Positions 45,397 to 54,238 of a stretch of DNA of 64,000 nt are shown one piece after another (position 1 is the first letter of the stretch; every line of letters starts with the position of its first letter). A model generated the notes under the pieces. The model was not told the origin of the DNA and ran no database searches. It saw only the letters and a program-made list of their open reading frames with translations. The stretch is from CAUZFZ01 sp963579025 (GTDB lineage Bacteria; Planctomycetota; Planctomycetia; Planctomycetales; Planctomycetaceae): assembly GCA_963579025.1 (NCBI GenBank), contig CAUZFZ010000023.1, positions 1-64,000 of the forward strand. Direction: 5' to 3'. The position numbers and the translations under genes were made by a program.

Positions 45397-48300
45397 TTAC
45401 TGTTGGTTGAACTGGCTGCGGATGTCGTCGAACACTCCCGGTGGTGGGATGACCGTCGTGCCGGATGACCCCACTGCCGCTCGCGGCGCCAGCACATCTC
45501 CCCCGCTTCGCCACGTGAAGATTGTGTGCAGCACCCAGACAGCGATCAGACCGAAGATGCCATATCTCGCGGCCGAGATGATCTCCGGCGTCCAGCCCGG
45601 GTTGCTCAGGCTGAACAGGAATGTGGCCACCGTTCCCAGCAGCATCAGCAGGATTTTTGAGTCCCACGAAAAGCGACGCAGGACCAGAGCGAAGACGATG
45701 AGTGCTCCGCTGAACAGCCACGTGTAGTTGGCGTAATTCGCCCAACGGACTTTGATTTCAGCCGCTCCACCCAGATTGCTGTAGCGATAGCGATTTCCGG
45801 CCGTCGGAAAATCGATGAACCCGGTGACCGGCACACTCACCCAGTCGTCGGCGTCGAAATAGTCGCTGTAGCGATACGCCTCTTCGACCATCGCCTGTTC
45901 GAGTTCCAGCTTGGTTTCGTTAATGAAACCATCCGCGTCGCCGACGAGGTAGTAGTCCTCGGGCACCCAGATCACCGTCTGCAACTGCTGCACGGCGACG
46001 CCCGGATTGTCCAGGCCGCCAACCTGCGGCAGTCTCAGCAACAGCCTTCCGCCCCAGCCTTCGAATGGAGCCCGCACATCGATCGGCGTCTGCATTTGAA
46101 GTGTCAGTGTGAAGAGATCGTCAGACGAGCCGGGTCGGGCGACGTTCACGAAGTACGAATCCCACGCTTCGCTGGCTGCGGGATCGGAATTCTTCTCCGG
46201 ATTGACTTGCTGGTCCCCGATGAACACGCCCAGCAGTTCCGAGCCAACCGGGACATCCAACTGCAACCGTTGCCGCTCACTGGACCGGATGCGATAGCGG
46301 CAGCGGTAACTGACCTGCGTGTCGCGACGAGCAACAACCTCGATCAACCCGCGTGTGATGACGGTCTCGACGACTTTCTGAATCTCGTGTTTGGTGGCCG
46401 CGATCTCCAAGCCGACAACGCGTTCGCCGAAGTAGCGGTAGGCGAGAGCACCGGTCTGTGGCAGCAATGACAATTCGCGGACGTCAATGGCCTCGACGCC
46501 TTCGTCCGGGGCTGTGGCGCTGACCGACAGCGAGCGGTCCTTCTCCACGACAATTTCCGACGTGACGTCCGAGAGCGGGACCTCCGGTTCGTTCTCGCCC
46601 GAGCCGTCCAGTCCCAGAACCCTCAGCGTCTGGACGAACGCCCGGCTTGTGACAGGGCCTGCGTCGCCTCCTGCTTCCGGTTCGTCGGTTTCCGGCTTCT
46701 GGTCCCATGTGACCTGAAATCGATGAGAGCCCGTCACGTCGCGCTGCATCGTGACGGTCCAGGTAATCCAGTCATCGACGGCTTCTTCGGCGGCCACCCG
46801 CTGTCGGATGCCGGATGCGCCCTCGCCTTCGAGCGAGACGATCTTCACGGTCTCCGAAACGTCGGCGGGAACGGCGAAGCGGAATGTGTCCAGTCCGGCA
46901 AACTGCACCTGATACGTCAGGTTGGCGGTGACTCCGATGTTGTCTTCGCCAACGTTGATCGACGTCCCGATCTGAGCTGTCAGCCGTGTCGGGCGCCGCT
47001 TTGTGCTGATCGGGATTTCCACGGGACGTCGGTTGAACGTCCAGGCTGCGGCTGTTCGGTATCCGCGTTGATTCCCACCCGATCCGATGGCTGTCGCCTG
47101 TGCGGCAACAACGTCGTCCTGGTTCGTGATGACCTCCAGTGAATCACGGGCAGTCAGGGCGATCATTGCAGTCTCGCGTTCGACTCCCAGTGGCTCGGGG
47201 ATCGGGAGCGTCAACTCAAGACTGTCGCTGGCCTCGTCGAACTTCATGTGGGCCGAGATGGTCACTGCCTGCGGCGCATCTTTCGCGGTCTTCTGCTGAA
47301 ACACGATCCGCAGCACGCGGTCAGGCGACTCGCCTTCGACAAGGTACTCACGCAGCGGTGCGCTGGTCTCCACATCATCAACTTCGACACTGTCCGGCAG
47401 CGCGACGCGCAACTCGAACACACCGGCTCGTTCGACGGAGTACTGATGGCTCGACCGAATCTTCAGCTCGTCTTCCTCAAGGGTCAGGTGGTACGTGGAG
47501 TTCACCAGCAACCGCGGTTCGACCGGCTTGGCGATGACTCGCAGGCCCGTGTTCGAGCTGTAGAACTTGAAGGTGGCCGCACCCGGCTGCTTGATGGCAG
47601 CAGCAATTTCCGCTTCTTCGATGCGGACCAGTCCGCGAATCTGCTCGAACTGCAGCGACAGATCGCTGGCTGTGACGACCGCGATCTGCCCGGCCTCGCG
47701 TACAGCATCGATTGCGTGGATGCCGTGATACACGCCCTGATCATCGCGTCCGGACAGCTCCAGTGGATCGGCTCCAAATTCCTTTTCCGTATGAACCTCA
47801 ATCGTGACGCTCTCGCGGACTGGATTCAGGAACTCAACCTGCACTGTTTGCCGTTGATCCGACGGCTCGGCCTTCCAGCCGCGGATTTTGGCATTCGACG
47901 ATGACACGCCCAGAATCCGTTGTCCGTTCGGTACGGCGATCGCCAGTTCAGTCAGCTCGCCGCGCAACACGTCGTATTCAAGCCATGCGTCTGTGTGCTG
48001 GAGTCCGTCACGCAGCGAGACCTGCTGATAATTCGTGACCGCCGCCAGCAGGTCCATGTCCGGTCGCAGACTGGTTTTTGGATGCCAGCTCACCGAGACA
48101 CTCGTTGCCGATCCGAGATTGGATTTGATGCGAGTTTCGTCAGCGGCTGCGTCGACCGGCAACGAAATCAACTGCGGCTTGACTTCGACAGTCTGGTCCG
48201 CCTCCGGGACAGCGAGTTCGAATGTGGTGACTCCCACGGGCGGAATGTCAAAACCCGCGCTGCGCCCATCGGGCGACGTCTGAATCGCGACCGCCAGGTC

Positions 48301-48903
48301 AAGCTGAACGGTGTGTTCGCCCACCTCATCGAACAGCAATGCGTAGGTTCCGTTGCCTGTCCCACGCAGCAGGATGTTGCTGCCGTCCGGCACTGTCAGC
48401 TTGCCCACCGCGGCACTGCCAAACCGGATCGGAACTTCGACCCACGGCTTGCCCAACACCTGAATCGTCAGCTCGGCTTTGATCCGCAGCAGCGAACGAT
48501 CGACGCTCGCGGTGTAGTGTGACTCGGTGATCACCGCCTCGACGACGGGCTTTCCATTCGGCGGAGGTGATTGCCAGCGCTTCAGGTAGTCGGCGTACGG
48601 CATGAAGACAGTCGAGCCGTGCTGCTCGAACACATCTTTGAGGTTCTTGTAGGGGAGATAGATGAGCTTCTCCCATGCATCAGCGGCTGCAGCCGCACCG
48701 TCGGGCTCGGCGCCAGCGACCGCCGGCGGGTCGACTGGCTCGTCCTGCGCGGAAACTCCCGACGACAGTGCAAATAACGTGACCGCAGTCAGAGCTGCGA
48801 GCCAAATACGTCTCGTTCTGGTTCCTCCCAGGCGGTCCCACGGTGAGCCACCGGAATCAGTCGATCGACTCAAACCCAACCAGCACAAGATGTTGCTGCG
48901 CAT
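45397..48903 (-). CDS. Large secreted/membrane-anchored protein related to the giant-protein modules
   Basis: 1168 residues from ATG 48903 (CAGGAAT upstream); the frame is open to 48990. A long basic N-region leads to a signal peptide (IWLAALTAVTLFALSSGVSAQ). The next section, YLPYKNLKDVFEQHGSTVFM, ESHYTASVDRSLLRIKAELT and VLGKPWVEVPIRF, has the same layout as the start of both modules of the downstream giant protein (VPY..., SDA-Y, L-I-A-L), so the three are paralogous. The body is beta-rich with repeated Ig-like patterns. The C-terminus has three helices (WLFSGALIVFALVL, ILLMLLGTVATFLF, YGIFGLIAVWVLHTIF). It is probably anchored with its bulk outside the cytoplasm. First gene of the operon with the giant gene and folD; function unknown. 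Confidence 0.85.
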   Translation of the reverse strand: MRSNILCWLGLSRSTDSGGSPWDRLGGTRTRRIWLAALTAVTLFALSSGVSAQDEPVDPPAVAGAEPDGAAAAADAWEKLIYLPYKNLKDVFEQHGSTVFMPYADYLKRWQSPPPNGKPVVEAVITESHYTASVDRSLLRIKAELTIQVLGKPWVEVPIRFGSAAVGKLTVPDGSNILLRGTGNGTYALLFDEVGEHTVQLDLAVAIQTSPDGRSAGFDIPPVGVTTFELAVPEADQTVEVKPQLISLPVDAAADETRIKSNLGSATSVSVSWHPKTSLRPDMDLLAAVTNYQQVSLRDGLQHTDAWLEYDVLRGELTELAIAVPNGQRILGVSSSNAKIRGWKAEPSDQRQTVQVEFLNPVRESVTIEVHTEKEFGADPLELSGRDDQGVYHGIHAIDAVREAGQIAVVTASDLSLQFEQIRGLVRIEEAEIAAAIKQPGAATFKFYSSNTGLRVIAKPVEPRLLVNSTYHLTLEEDELKIRSSHQYSVERAGVFELRVALPDSVEVDDVETSAPLREYLVEGESPDRVLRIVFQQKTAKDAPQAVTISAHMKFDEASDSLELTLPIPEPLGVERETAMIALTARDSLEVITNQDDVVAAQATAIGSGGNQRGYRTAAAWTFNRRPVEIPISTKRRPTRLTAQIGTSINVGEDNIGVTANLTYQVQFAGLDTFRFAVPADVSETVKIVSLEGEGASGIRQRVAAEEAVDDWITWTVTMQRDVTGSHRFQVTWDQKPETDEPEAGGDAGPVTSRAFVQTLRVLGLDGSGENEPEVPLSDVTSEIVVEKDRSLSVSATAPDEGVEAIDVRELSLLPQTGALAYRYFGERVVGLEIAATKHEIQKVVETVITRGLIEVVARRDTQVSYRCRYRIRSSERQRLQLDVPVGSELLGVFIGDQQVNPEKNSDPAASEAWDSYFVNVARPGSSDDLFTLTLQMQTPIDVRAPFEGWGGRLLLRLPQVGGLDNPGVAVQQLQTVIWVPEDYYLVGDADGFINETKLELEQAMVEEAYRYSDYFDADDWVSVPVTGFIDFPTAGNRYRYSNLGGAAEIKVRWANYANYTWLFSGALIVFALVLRRFSWDSKILLMLLGTVATFLFSLSNPGWTPEIISAARYGIFGLIAVWVLHTIFTWRSGGDVLAPRAAVGSSGTTVIPPPGVFDDIRSQFNQQ

Positions 48904-49415
48904 ATTCCTGTTTCCTGCTGGCCGATGCCGGGAATAAAGCGGGAGTTTAGGTGGCCTGGGACAACCATTCCAATCAGGTCGGGAAGGCAAGCCAGAACAA
49001 ATGCCACCATTTGCAATGTACGTTACGACGGGACAAGGTGCGGAAAGTTTGAGGTTTTTCCGGATTTGGCAATTTGACGGAAAGTACCGGTCTGCACGAC
49101 GGATGCTTTCATTTCAAATGCATGGGTGCTCAGACGGCGCCTCAGGGTGAGTCGTAGCCGTAGCCCGATTTCTCCGAAATCGGGACCAGACGACATCGCA
49201 ACCTGCCGGCACATCGACCGCCGCTCAGTCTTGCCAGGTCCAGGGCAGCGGATTTCGGAGAAATCCGCCTACGGCTCAGATCCGGACCAGTGCAGAGCCT
49301 CGGCAGGCGTCAGTCGTAGCCACCGGGCTCGGCCGCTTACGCGTCGCGGCCCATTGCGGTAACCCGAAAACCGAGACCTGACGAACCACTGGTGTCGTGG
49401 AACGCGCGGTCAGAA
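48904..49415. other. 512-bp intergenic stretch
   Basis: It lies between the start of the large-protein operon and the stop of the DegT-like gene, all on the minus strand, so the operon promoter should be in its left part. The REP pair at 49154-49276 is its main feature. A further GTAGCCACCGGGCTCGGCC word at about 49315-49333 may be a worn REP arm. No coding sequence was seen. Confidence 0.6.
49154..49276. repeat. Inverted REP pair, CGATTTC/GAAATCG family
   Basis: The left arm (49154-49184) is GTAGCCGTAG followed by a perfect hairpin CCCGATTTC-TCC-GAAATCGGG. The right arm (49249-49276), inverted, is AGCCGTAGG plus hairpin CGGATTTC-TCC-GAAATCCG. The arms differ at three positions; two of those changes keep the stems paired. 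A 64-bp spacer separates them. Confidence 0.85.
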
Positions 49416-50576
49416 TCACCAGCGTGATGGTCCAGCCGCAGGGCGAGACTCAATCGCGTCCAGCTCGTCGCCGAGGGTCTCGATGACGTAGTCAATCTCG
49501 TCGTCGGCGAGTGACGCGTGAATGGGCAGGCCCAGTTCTCGCAGGAATTCGTTTCGGGCGACCGGAAAGCTCTCGGGAACAAACCCATAACGCTGCTGAA
49601 AGATGGGCGAGAAGTGGACGGGCAACCATCTCACCGCCGCCGGGACGCCGCGACGCTGCAGTCGTGCGGCCAGTTCGTCGCGGGAAACACTCAGATGCTG
49701 CAGGTTCAGACGCAGAACGTAGTCGACCCAGCCGACGCGACTGTCGACCGGTTCACACGGTTCTTCGAGCACCAGTCGGCTGCTCAGCGCCGCGGAATAA
49801 TTCATGGCCATTTCGCAGCGCCGCAGCCAGTCAGACTTGAGCGTGTCCAATTGAGCCAGTTGCCATGCGGCCGCCAGTTCGGACATGCCTTCAGCCATGT
49901 GCAACGTCAACGGCGCTGTATCGCCCGGCTGAACGCCCTGAACTCGCTGGCGAACGTGGGCCGCAAGAGTCGCATCGGCCAGGCAGATCAGTGCGCCAGA
50001 GCTTAGCGAATTCCCACCATGTACCGGAGTTGTGAAACAGCGAACGTGCCCGGCGACTGGAGTATGCGGCTTCAGCGGCAGACCGCACGTGCTCTCGATC
50101 AAAGTAATCGTTGACGAGTCGAGTCGGTTGAGGATCGCATCCGCATTGACGGCAGCGCCACCGACTCCGACGGCAACGACCGCCCGTGTTCGGCTGGTCA
50201 CTGCATCCGCCAGCAGCGAAGGGTCGATGTGCAACGAGTCGGGCTGCACGTCCACCGGAACTGGACGGCATTCGGTCGCGTAGATGACATCGGCAATTGA
50301 GTCCGACGCGTATGCCGGCATGATGACCTCGTCATCCGGCCCCAAATCGAGACACCTGAGGACCAGAGACAACGCCGCATTTTCACTGGCTGCCGCGACG
50401 ACATATGGAGCATTGCAGAGTCTGACGACGGCCTGCTCCAGGTCGGTGGTCCATGCTCCCGTCGCCGGCTGCTGTTCGATCAGGTCGCGGAAGGACCCGG
50501 CAGCCTCTGCGGTGAGGCGACCGTGGGCCGGAATCCGCAACAGAGATTTCGAATTGGCAGGTGACGCAGCGACCAT
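49416..50576 (-). CDS. DegT/DnrJ/EryC1/StrS-fold protein lacking the usual PLP lysine
   Basis: 386 residues from ATG 50576 (GTG 50612 is an alternative). The overall pattern is that of sugar aminotransferases: ASENAALSLVLRCLDLGPDDEVIMPAYAS, VPVDVQPDSLHIDPSLL, LQRRGVPAAVRWLPVHFSPIFQQRYG, and a C-terminal LGLPIHASLADDEIDYVIE. In active family members a Lys precedes the N-x-x-x-x-G-x-G-G loop and an Asp of an EDA(A/S) motif contacts PLP. Here the loop reads PVHGGNSLSSGAL (184-196) with no Lys and His186 nearby, and the EDA position is ESTCG (E161-S162). The protein may use PLP without a Schiff base, as the His-containing 3-dehydratase ColD does, or be non-catalytic. It sits 170 bp downstream of a nucleotide-sugar epimerase. 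Confidence 0.8.
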   Translation of the reverse strand: MVAASPANSKSLLRIPAHGRLTAEAAGSFRDLIEQQPATGAWTTDLEQAVVRLCNAPYVVAAASENAALSLVLRCLDLGPDDEVIMPAYASDSIADVIYATECRPVPVDVQPDSLHIDPSLLADAVTSRTRAVVAVGVGGAAVNADAILNRLDSSTITLIESTCGLPLKPHTPVAGHVRCFTTPVHGGNSLSSGALICLADATLAAHVRQRVQGVQPGDTAPLTLHMAEGMSELAAAWQLAQLDTLKSDWLRRCEMAMNYSAALSSRLVLEEPCEPVDSRVGWVDYVLRLNLQHLSVSRDELAARLQRRGVPAAVRWLPVHFSPIFQQRYGFVPESFPVARNEFLRELGLPIHASLADDEIDYVIETLGDELDAIESRPAAGPSRW

Positions 50577-50658
50577 GAGTGTCTCGAGCCGGAGGGCAGG
50601 ACCGGTCAACACTCAAGCATCAGGCGTGCCAGATCTCCCGTGAAAGTGCGGCACGCAT

Positions 50659-50721
50659 GTCGCCGAACTCGCCAGAGTTTGGTTTTCCCGGGTGCGGCCA
50701 AAGTCTGGGGACTTCGGCTAC
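50659..50721. repeat. Inverted REP pair with covarying stem
   Basis: Left arm 50659-50682: GTCG then stem CCGAACTC, loop GCCA, stem GAGTTTGG. Right arm 50698-50721, inverted: GTAG, stem CCGAAGTC, loop CCCA, stem GACTTTGG. The G-C pair in the sixth stem position is flipped to C-G in the left arm on both sides, a compensated change. This is the same REP family as 11427-11496. It lies between the epimerase and DegT-like genes. Confidence 0.82.
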
Positions 50722-50746
50722 CCCTCAAAACACGACTGACACAGCA

Positions 50747-51760
50747 CTACGATTCGTTGCTCGATGGCACCGATTCCGGATCGGGTGAGTCGCCTCGGAT
50801 CGCTGCGGCCACGTCATCGATGATCTCGTTGATGCTCATCGTTGGTGCCCAGCCGATGGCCGTGCGAATACGTTCAATCGATGGCACACGGCGTTGCATG
50901 TCCTCAAAGCCGTCCCCGTATGCCTCTTCGTAAGGCACGAACTGTATCTCTGACGGACTGTCGAGCCGCATGATGACGTGTTCGGCAAGTTCCCGGATTG
51001 TGATTTCTTCCGTGCTGCCGACGTTATAGATCTGTCCAAAACACTGACCCGAGTCAACCAGACTGATCAATGCCTGTACGACATCATAAACATGTCCGAA
51101 ACAGCGAGACTGGCTGCCATCGCCGTGAACTTCCAGATTGTCACCTCGGAGTGCCCGCTCGACGAATCGCGGAATCACCATGCCATACTGACCGCGCTGT
51201 CGTGGCCCGACGGTGTTGAACAACCGCACGATGACGACGGGCAGACGAGTTTCCTTCCAGTGGGCCAGCGCCAGAAACTCGTCCAGCGCCTTGGCACAGG
51301 CGTACGCCCAGCGATGCTTCGTTGTGGGGCCCTCGACGCGATCGTCGTCTTCGCAGTAAGGCACTTTGGCCGACTTGCCGTAGACCTCAGACGTTGACGT
51401 GATGAGCACTCGGTTGCGATAGCGGCGAGCCAGTCGCAGGACGACCTCGGTGCCCTGATAGATCGTGTCGATTGTCGCGACGGGCTGTTCCATGATCAGC
51501 TTGACGCCGACGGCGCTGGCCAGGTGATAAACCGTGCCGGCTTCCAGCATCAGCTTCTGCATCAGCGGTACGTCCTGAATCGTGTCGACGTACAGCCGGA
51601 AATTGGGATCAGCTTCCAGGTCGGCGACGTTGGAGTGCAGTCCGGTCGAAAGATTATCGATGACCGACACTCGACGCCCACTGGCCAGCAGTGCCCGCGC
51701 CAGATGGCTGCCGATAAACCCGGCACCACCAGTAATCAAGACGTGATCGTCACGGTCCAT
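50747..51760 (-). CDS. NAD-dependent nucleotide-sugar epimerase/dehydratase (extended SDR)
   Basis: 337 residues from ATG 51760 (the frame is open to 51832). The Rossmann motif is VLITGGAGFIGSHLA (G11-G17), acidic NAD ligand VIDNLSTG, catalytic TSTSEVYG with Ser/Thr near 124, and YACAK (Y153, K157). GPTTKHRWAYACAKALDEFL and RLFNTVGPRQRGQYGMVIPRF resemble UDP-glucuronate decarboxylase and GDP-sugar epimerase branches; the exact reaction cannot be fixed from sequence. Cytoplasmic, likely supplying an activated sugar for surface polysaccharide. It is probably co-transcribed with the DegT-like gene downstream; a REP pair separates the two. Confidence 0.9.
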   Translation of the reverse strand: MDRDDHVLITGGAGFIGSHLARALLASGRRVSVIDNLSTGLHSNVADLEADPNFRLYVDTIQDVPLMQKLMLEAGTVYHLASAVGVKLIMEQPVATIDTIYQGTEVVLRLARRYRNRVLITSTSEVYGKSAKVPYCEDDDRVEGPTTKHRWAYACAKALDEFLALAHWKETRLPVVIVRLFNTVGPRQRGQYGMVIPRFVERALRGDNLEVHGDGSQSRCFGHVYDVVQALISLVDSGQCFGQIYNVGSTEEITIRELAEHVIMRLDSPSEIQFVPYEEAYGDGFEDMQRRVPSIERIRTAIGWAPTMSINEIIDDVAAAIRGDSPDPESVPSSNES

Positions 51761-52317
51761 GAAAGGTTTCCCAGCGAAGAAGACGGAAGCGTCCGCAGAA
51801 ATCAGCCTAAGAAAGCCGCACAGGGAAGTCACCGCTCAAAACCAGCAACCGATTGGCAGCAGCGGATTACTGCGAACCTCCCCGCGAAACCGGTCTCACC
51901 GTCGAACCCGCACGGCCGATGTCAGACTCTGCCGGTTACGTCAGTTTGTCCGGCGTCGTTGGAGTCGGCTGCTTACTGCTGCCGGAACTGAGCTGCGCTT
52001 GTTCGTCCTACGGCTGCAGAACCCGAACTTCGACCGTGATCCCGCTGAACTGCTCGATGTGTCATCACGCGAAGGCAGATTCCGTCGAATCCAATCATTG
52101 CGGGCTGTGAAGGTCCGTCAATGTGTCACACCGGGAGAGCACCTTACACAACATGAAAAGCGGCTGAATTCAGCTTCTGGTCTGTCGGATTCCGGTAGCC
52201 AACCAGTTGTCGACTCGTCGCACTGAGAAATCGTGTGCTGGTACACTTGTGTCGACAGGTCAAAAGATAGAACCTCGACCGTCTGGACATATCTGTATCC
52301 GAGTGTGGCGAGTGTTT
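51761..52317. other. 557-bp divergent intergenic region
   Basis: Separates the epimerase gene (-) from the exonuclease gene (+). At 51980-52011 lies a single worn arm of the REP family seen in the giant gene (TGCCGGAACTG...GCTGCGCTTGTT...CTAC). The stretch from 52206 to 52317 is open in the frame of the exonuclease and could encode a longer start, but has no ribosome site. No other gene or structure is visible. Confidence 0.5.
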
Positions 52318-54102
52318 ATGGTCACTACTGAGACCCACGCACTGGGGCTGAACGCCGGCGCATCAGCGTCTCTCGCGGGAACTCCGATGCTCCACCTCCC
52401 TGTATCCGTCGTGGACTTTGAGACGACCGGATTGAGTGCCAGCTCCGATCGTGTCGTCCAGGCCAGTGTCGTCGAATTCCTCGGGCTCGGCGTGCCGAAT
52501 GTCACGATCAACTCGCTCGTGAATCCAGAGTGCTCAATCGACCCGCGTGTCTCCGCGATCCACGGAATCACGAATGCTCACGTTGCCAGTGCTCCGGTAT
52601 TTGGAGACTTAGCAGCGTCACTCCTGGCCTCACTCGAAGGACGCGTCTTTGCTGCCTACAACGCTTCTTTTGATCTGCGATTTCTGAGGGCGGAACTTCG
52701 ACGACTCGGGATGATGTTCGACACATCCTTCATCTGCGTGATGGAACTGCGCCAGCTCATCTTCGCAACACGCCGCTGTAAACTGGTCGAAGCCTGCGCA
52801 GAGATGGGCATCACACTGGAGCATGCCCACGACGCCTCGGCCGACGCCTTCGCGACAGCATTGCTATTGCAGAAGTACCTCGAAGTTCTCTGGCAGGAAG
52901 GAGTCACGTCGATCGAGCAGTTAGGCGAGTTTGGTCATCGCGCGTTCCTCAAGAGTTTTGGGCAATCAGGGTTCTCAGCGTCGACCGCCCGACACATCGC
53001 GGTGTCTCAGTCGCAATCTCCCGATGTGCTGGCCGAACTTGAACACGAGTGTGAGCGCTTGAATGCTCTGGCCGAATCTCGATTAGCCCGGTTCGAAGGC
53101 CTGCTCCAAGACGGACTGAAAGCGGACGTTCGAGTGCATTGGGACAGACTGATTGTACCGCTCGAACTGGAAGAATCGCCGCCGTCGAAACCTGTCGCCA
53201 GCGTCCCCGACAAACCGGACAAGTCATTGAAGCCCGACTCCGAACAGAAGCCGAGTCCTCAGGACGCGAAGTATGCGCTGAGCGAGTCTTTTGTCGACAC
53301 TCTTGTTCCGTGGAAACGGCAGAAGAAGCTCGACGAATTGAAGCAGAAGTATCAGGAGGATGTAGACCGCTACCGCGAGAGGATTCGAACGTGGAATGAG
53401 ATTGTCGCTGATTACCGCAATCGAATCGAAGCGGCGAAACGTGAACACAAAGTGCGGATTGCTACTTATCGGCGCGAGTTGGAACAGTTCGCAGTACGAC
53501 AGGAAGCGCATCGAAGAAAAGCTCTGGCGCACAACGCACAGATCGATCGCGAACGAAGCGGGTACGAAGCAGGAAATCGTGAGGGAATTGAGCGTGCGTT
53601 GACACGCGTCCTCATGAACTCGGAACTGCCAGAGGAGTTCTCAGACGTGGTCGATGTCGAGTTCGATGCTGAGCAGTCATGCCTGCGCATCATTCGACAA
53701 ATGCCACATGTCGACAGCATGCCCGAAGTAAAGGGTTACCGAGTCATCAAAAAAGACCGCGAACTTCGGGAGCAGACTCACAGCGACGCGGCACGGAAGC
53801 GGTTCTTTGACTCGGTCGTCTACCAGATGGCGTTACGTACTGCTCACGAAGTGCTCAAGGGAGACAAAGCGAAGCACATCAATGAGATGGACGTCCTGTG
53901 CGTGATCGATGGGTTCGACCCAGCAACGGGACACGCGGCACAGCTTGTCCTCGCTCACCTCCATGTCGAACTTGAAGAAGTCCGCAAACTGAAACTACAG
54001 AATGTCGACCCACAGGCCTGCTTCAAAGAACTTGGTGGAAAGGCAAAAGGCCGCCCCTGCAACTTGAAACCCGTCACAGTCCTTGCAGCCTTTGTTGAAT
54101 AA
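52318..54102 (+). CDS. DEDDh 3'-5' exonuclease fused to coiled coil and conserved C-terminal domain
   Basis: 594 residues from ATG 52318. Residues about 28-185 are a DnaQ/PolC-epsilon type exonuclease with every catalytic residue: D33 and E35 in VVDFETTG, D119 in AYNASFDLRFL, H171 and D176 in HDASADAF. A linker with Pro/Lys/Ser (285-318) leads to a charged coiled coil (about 330-425; KRQKKLDELKQKYQEDVDRY). The C-terminal 150 residues (VEFDAEQSCLRIIRQMP, FFDSVVYQMALRTAHEVLKG, NVDPQACFKELGG) match a domain I recall next to Mrr-like or DUF4236-type proteins, not formally named here. It stands alone between unrelated envelope genes, and no polymerase lies nearby. A nucleic-acid defence or repair role is inference. 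Confidence 0.85.
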   Translation: MVTTETHALGLNAGASASLAGTPMLHLPVSVVDFETTGLSASSDRVVQASVVEFLGLGVPNVTINSLVNPECSIDPRVSAIHGITNAHVASAPVFGDLAASLLASLEGRVFAAYNASFDLRFLRAELRRLGMMFDTSFICVMELRQLIFATRRCKLVEACAEMGITLEHAHDASADAFATALLLQKYLEVLWQEGVTSIEQLGEFGHRAFLKSFGQSGFSASTARHIAVSQSQSPDVLAELEHECERLNALAESRLARFEGLLQDGLKADVRVHWDRLIVPLELEESPPSKPVASVPDKPDKSLKPDSEQKPSPQDAKYALSESFVDTLVPWKRQKKLDELKQKYQEDVDRYRERIRTWNEIVADYRNRIEAAKREHKVRIATYRRELEQFAVRQEAHRRKALAHNAQIDRERSGYEAGNREGIERALTRVLMNSELPEEFSDVVDVEFDAEQSCLRIIRQMPHVDSMPEVKGYRVIKKDRELREQTHSDAARKRFFDSVVYQMALRTAHEVLKGDKAKHINEMDVLCVIDGFDPATGHAAQLVLAHLHVELEEVRKLKLQNVDPQACFKELGGKAKGRPCNLKPVTVLAAFVE

Positions 54103-54238
54103 GCGGCCTTGCCGGCGCTCAGCTGCGCTGTGAGTTGCCCGAAATCGACGAGGGCTTCACTGCCTCGATCGAACTGCCGACGCTGCGTAACGACCGGGTC
54201 AGACATTCTGACCAGAGGTGAATGTGTAGCCTTTCCAA

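Noticed and set aside
45383..45745. 121-codon N-terminal extension of the giant protein
   Set aside because: Overlaps the upstream gene's 3' end; a perfect ribosome site precedes ATG 45382.
11381..50721. GTAG palindromes as CRISPR repeats
   Set aside because: They are isolated inverted pairs, not regularly spaced direct repeats, and no cas gene is present.
54109..54135. Possible further REP arm after the exonuclease gene
   Set aside because: Only a short resemblance (CCGGCGCTCAGCTGCGCT) to the giant-gene REP family; no stem or GTAG head.
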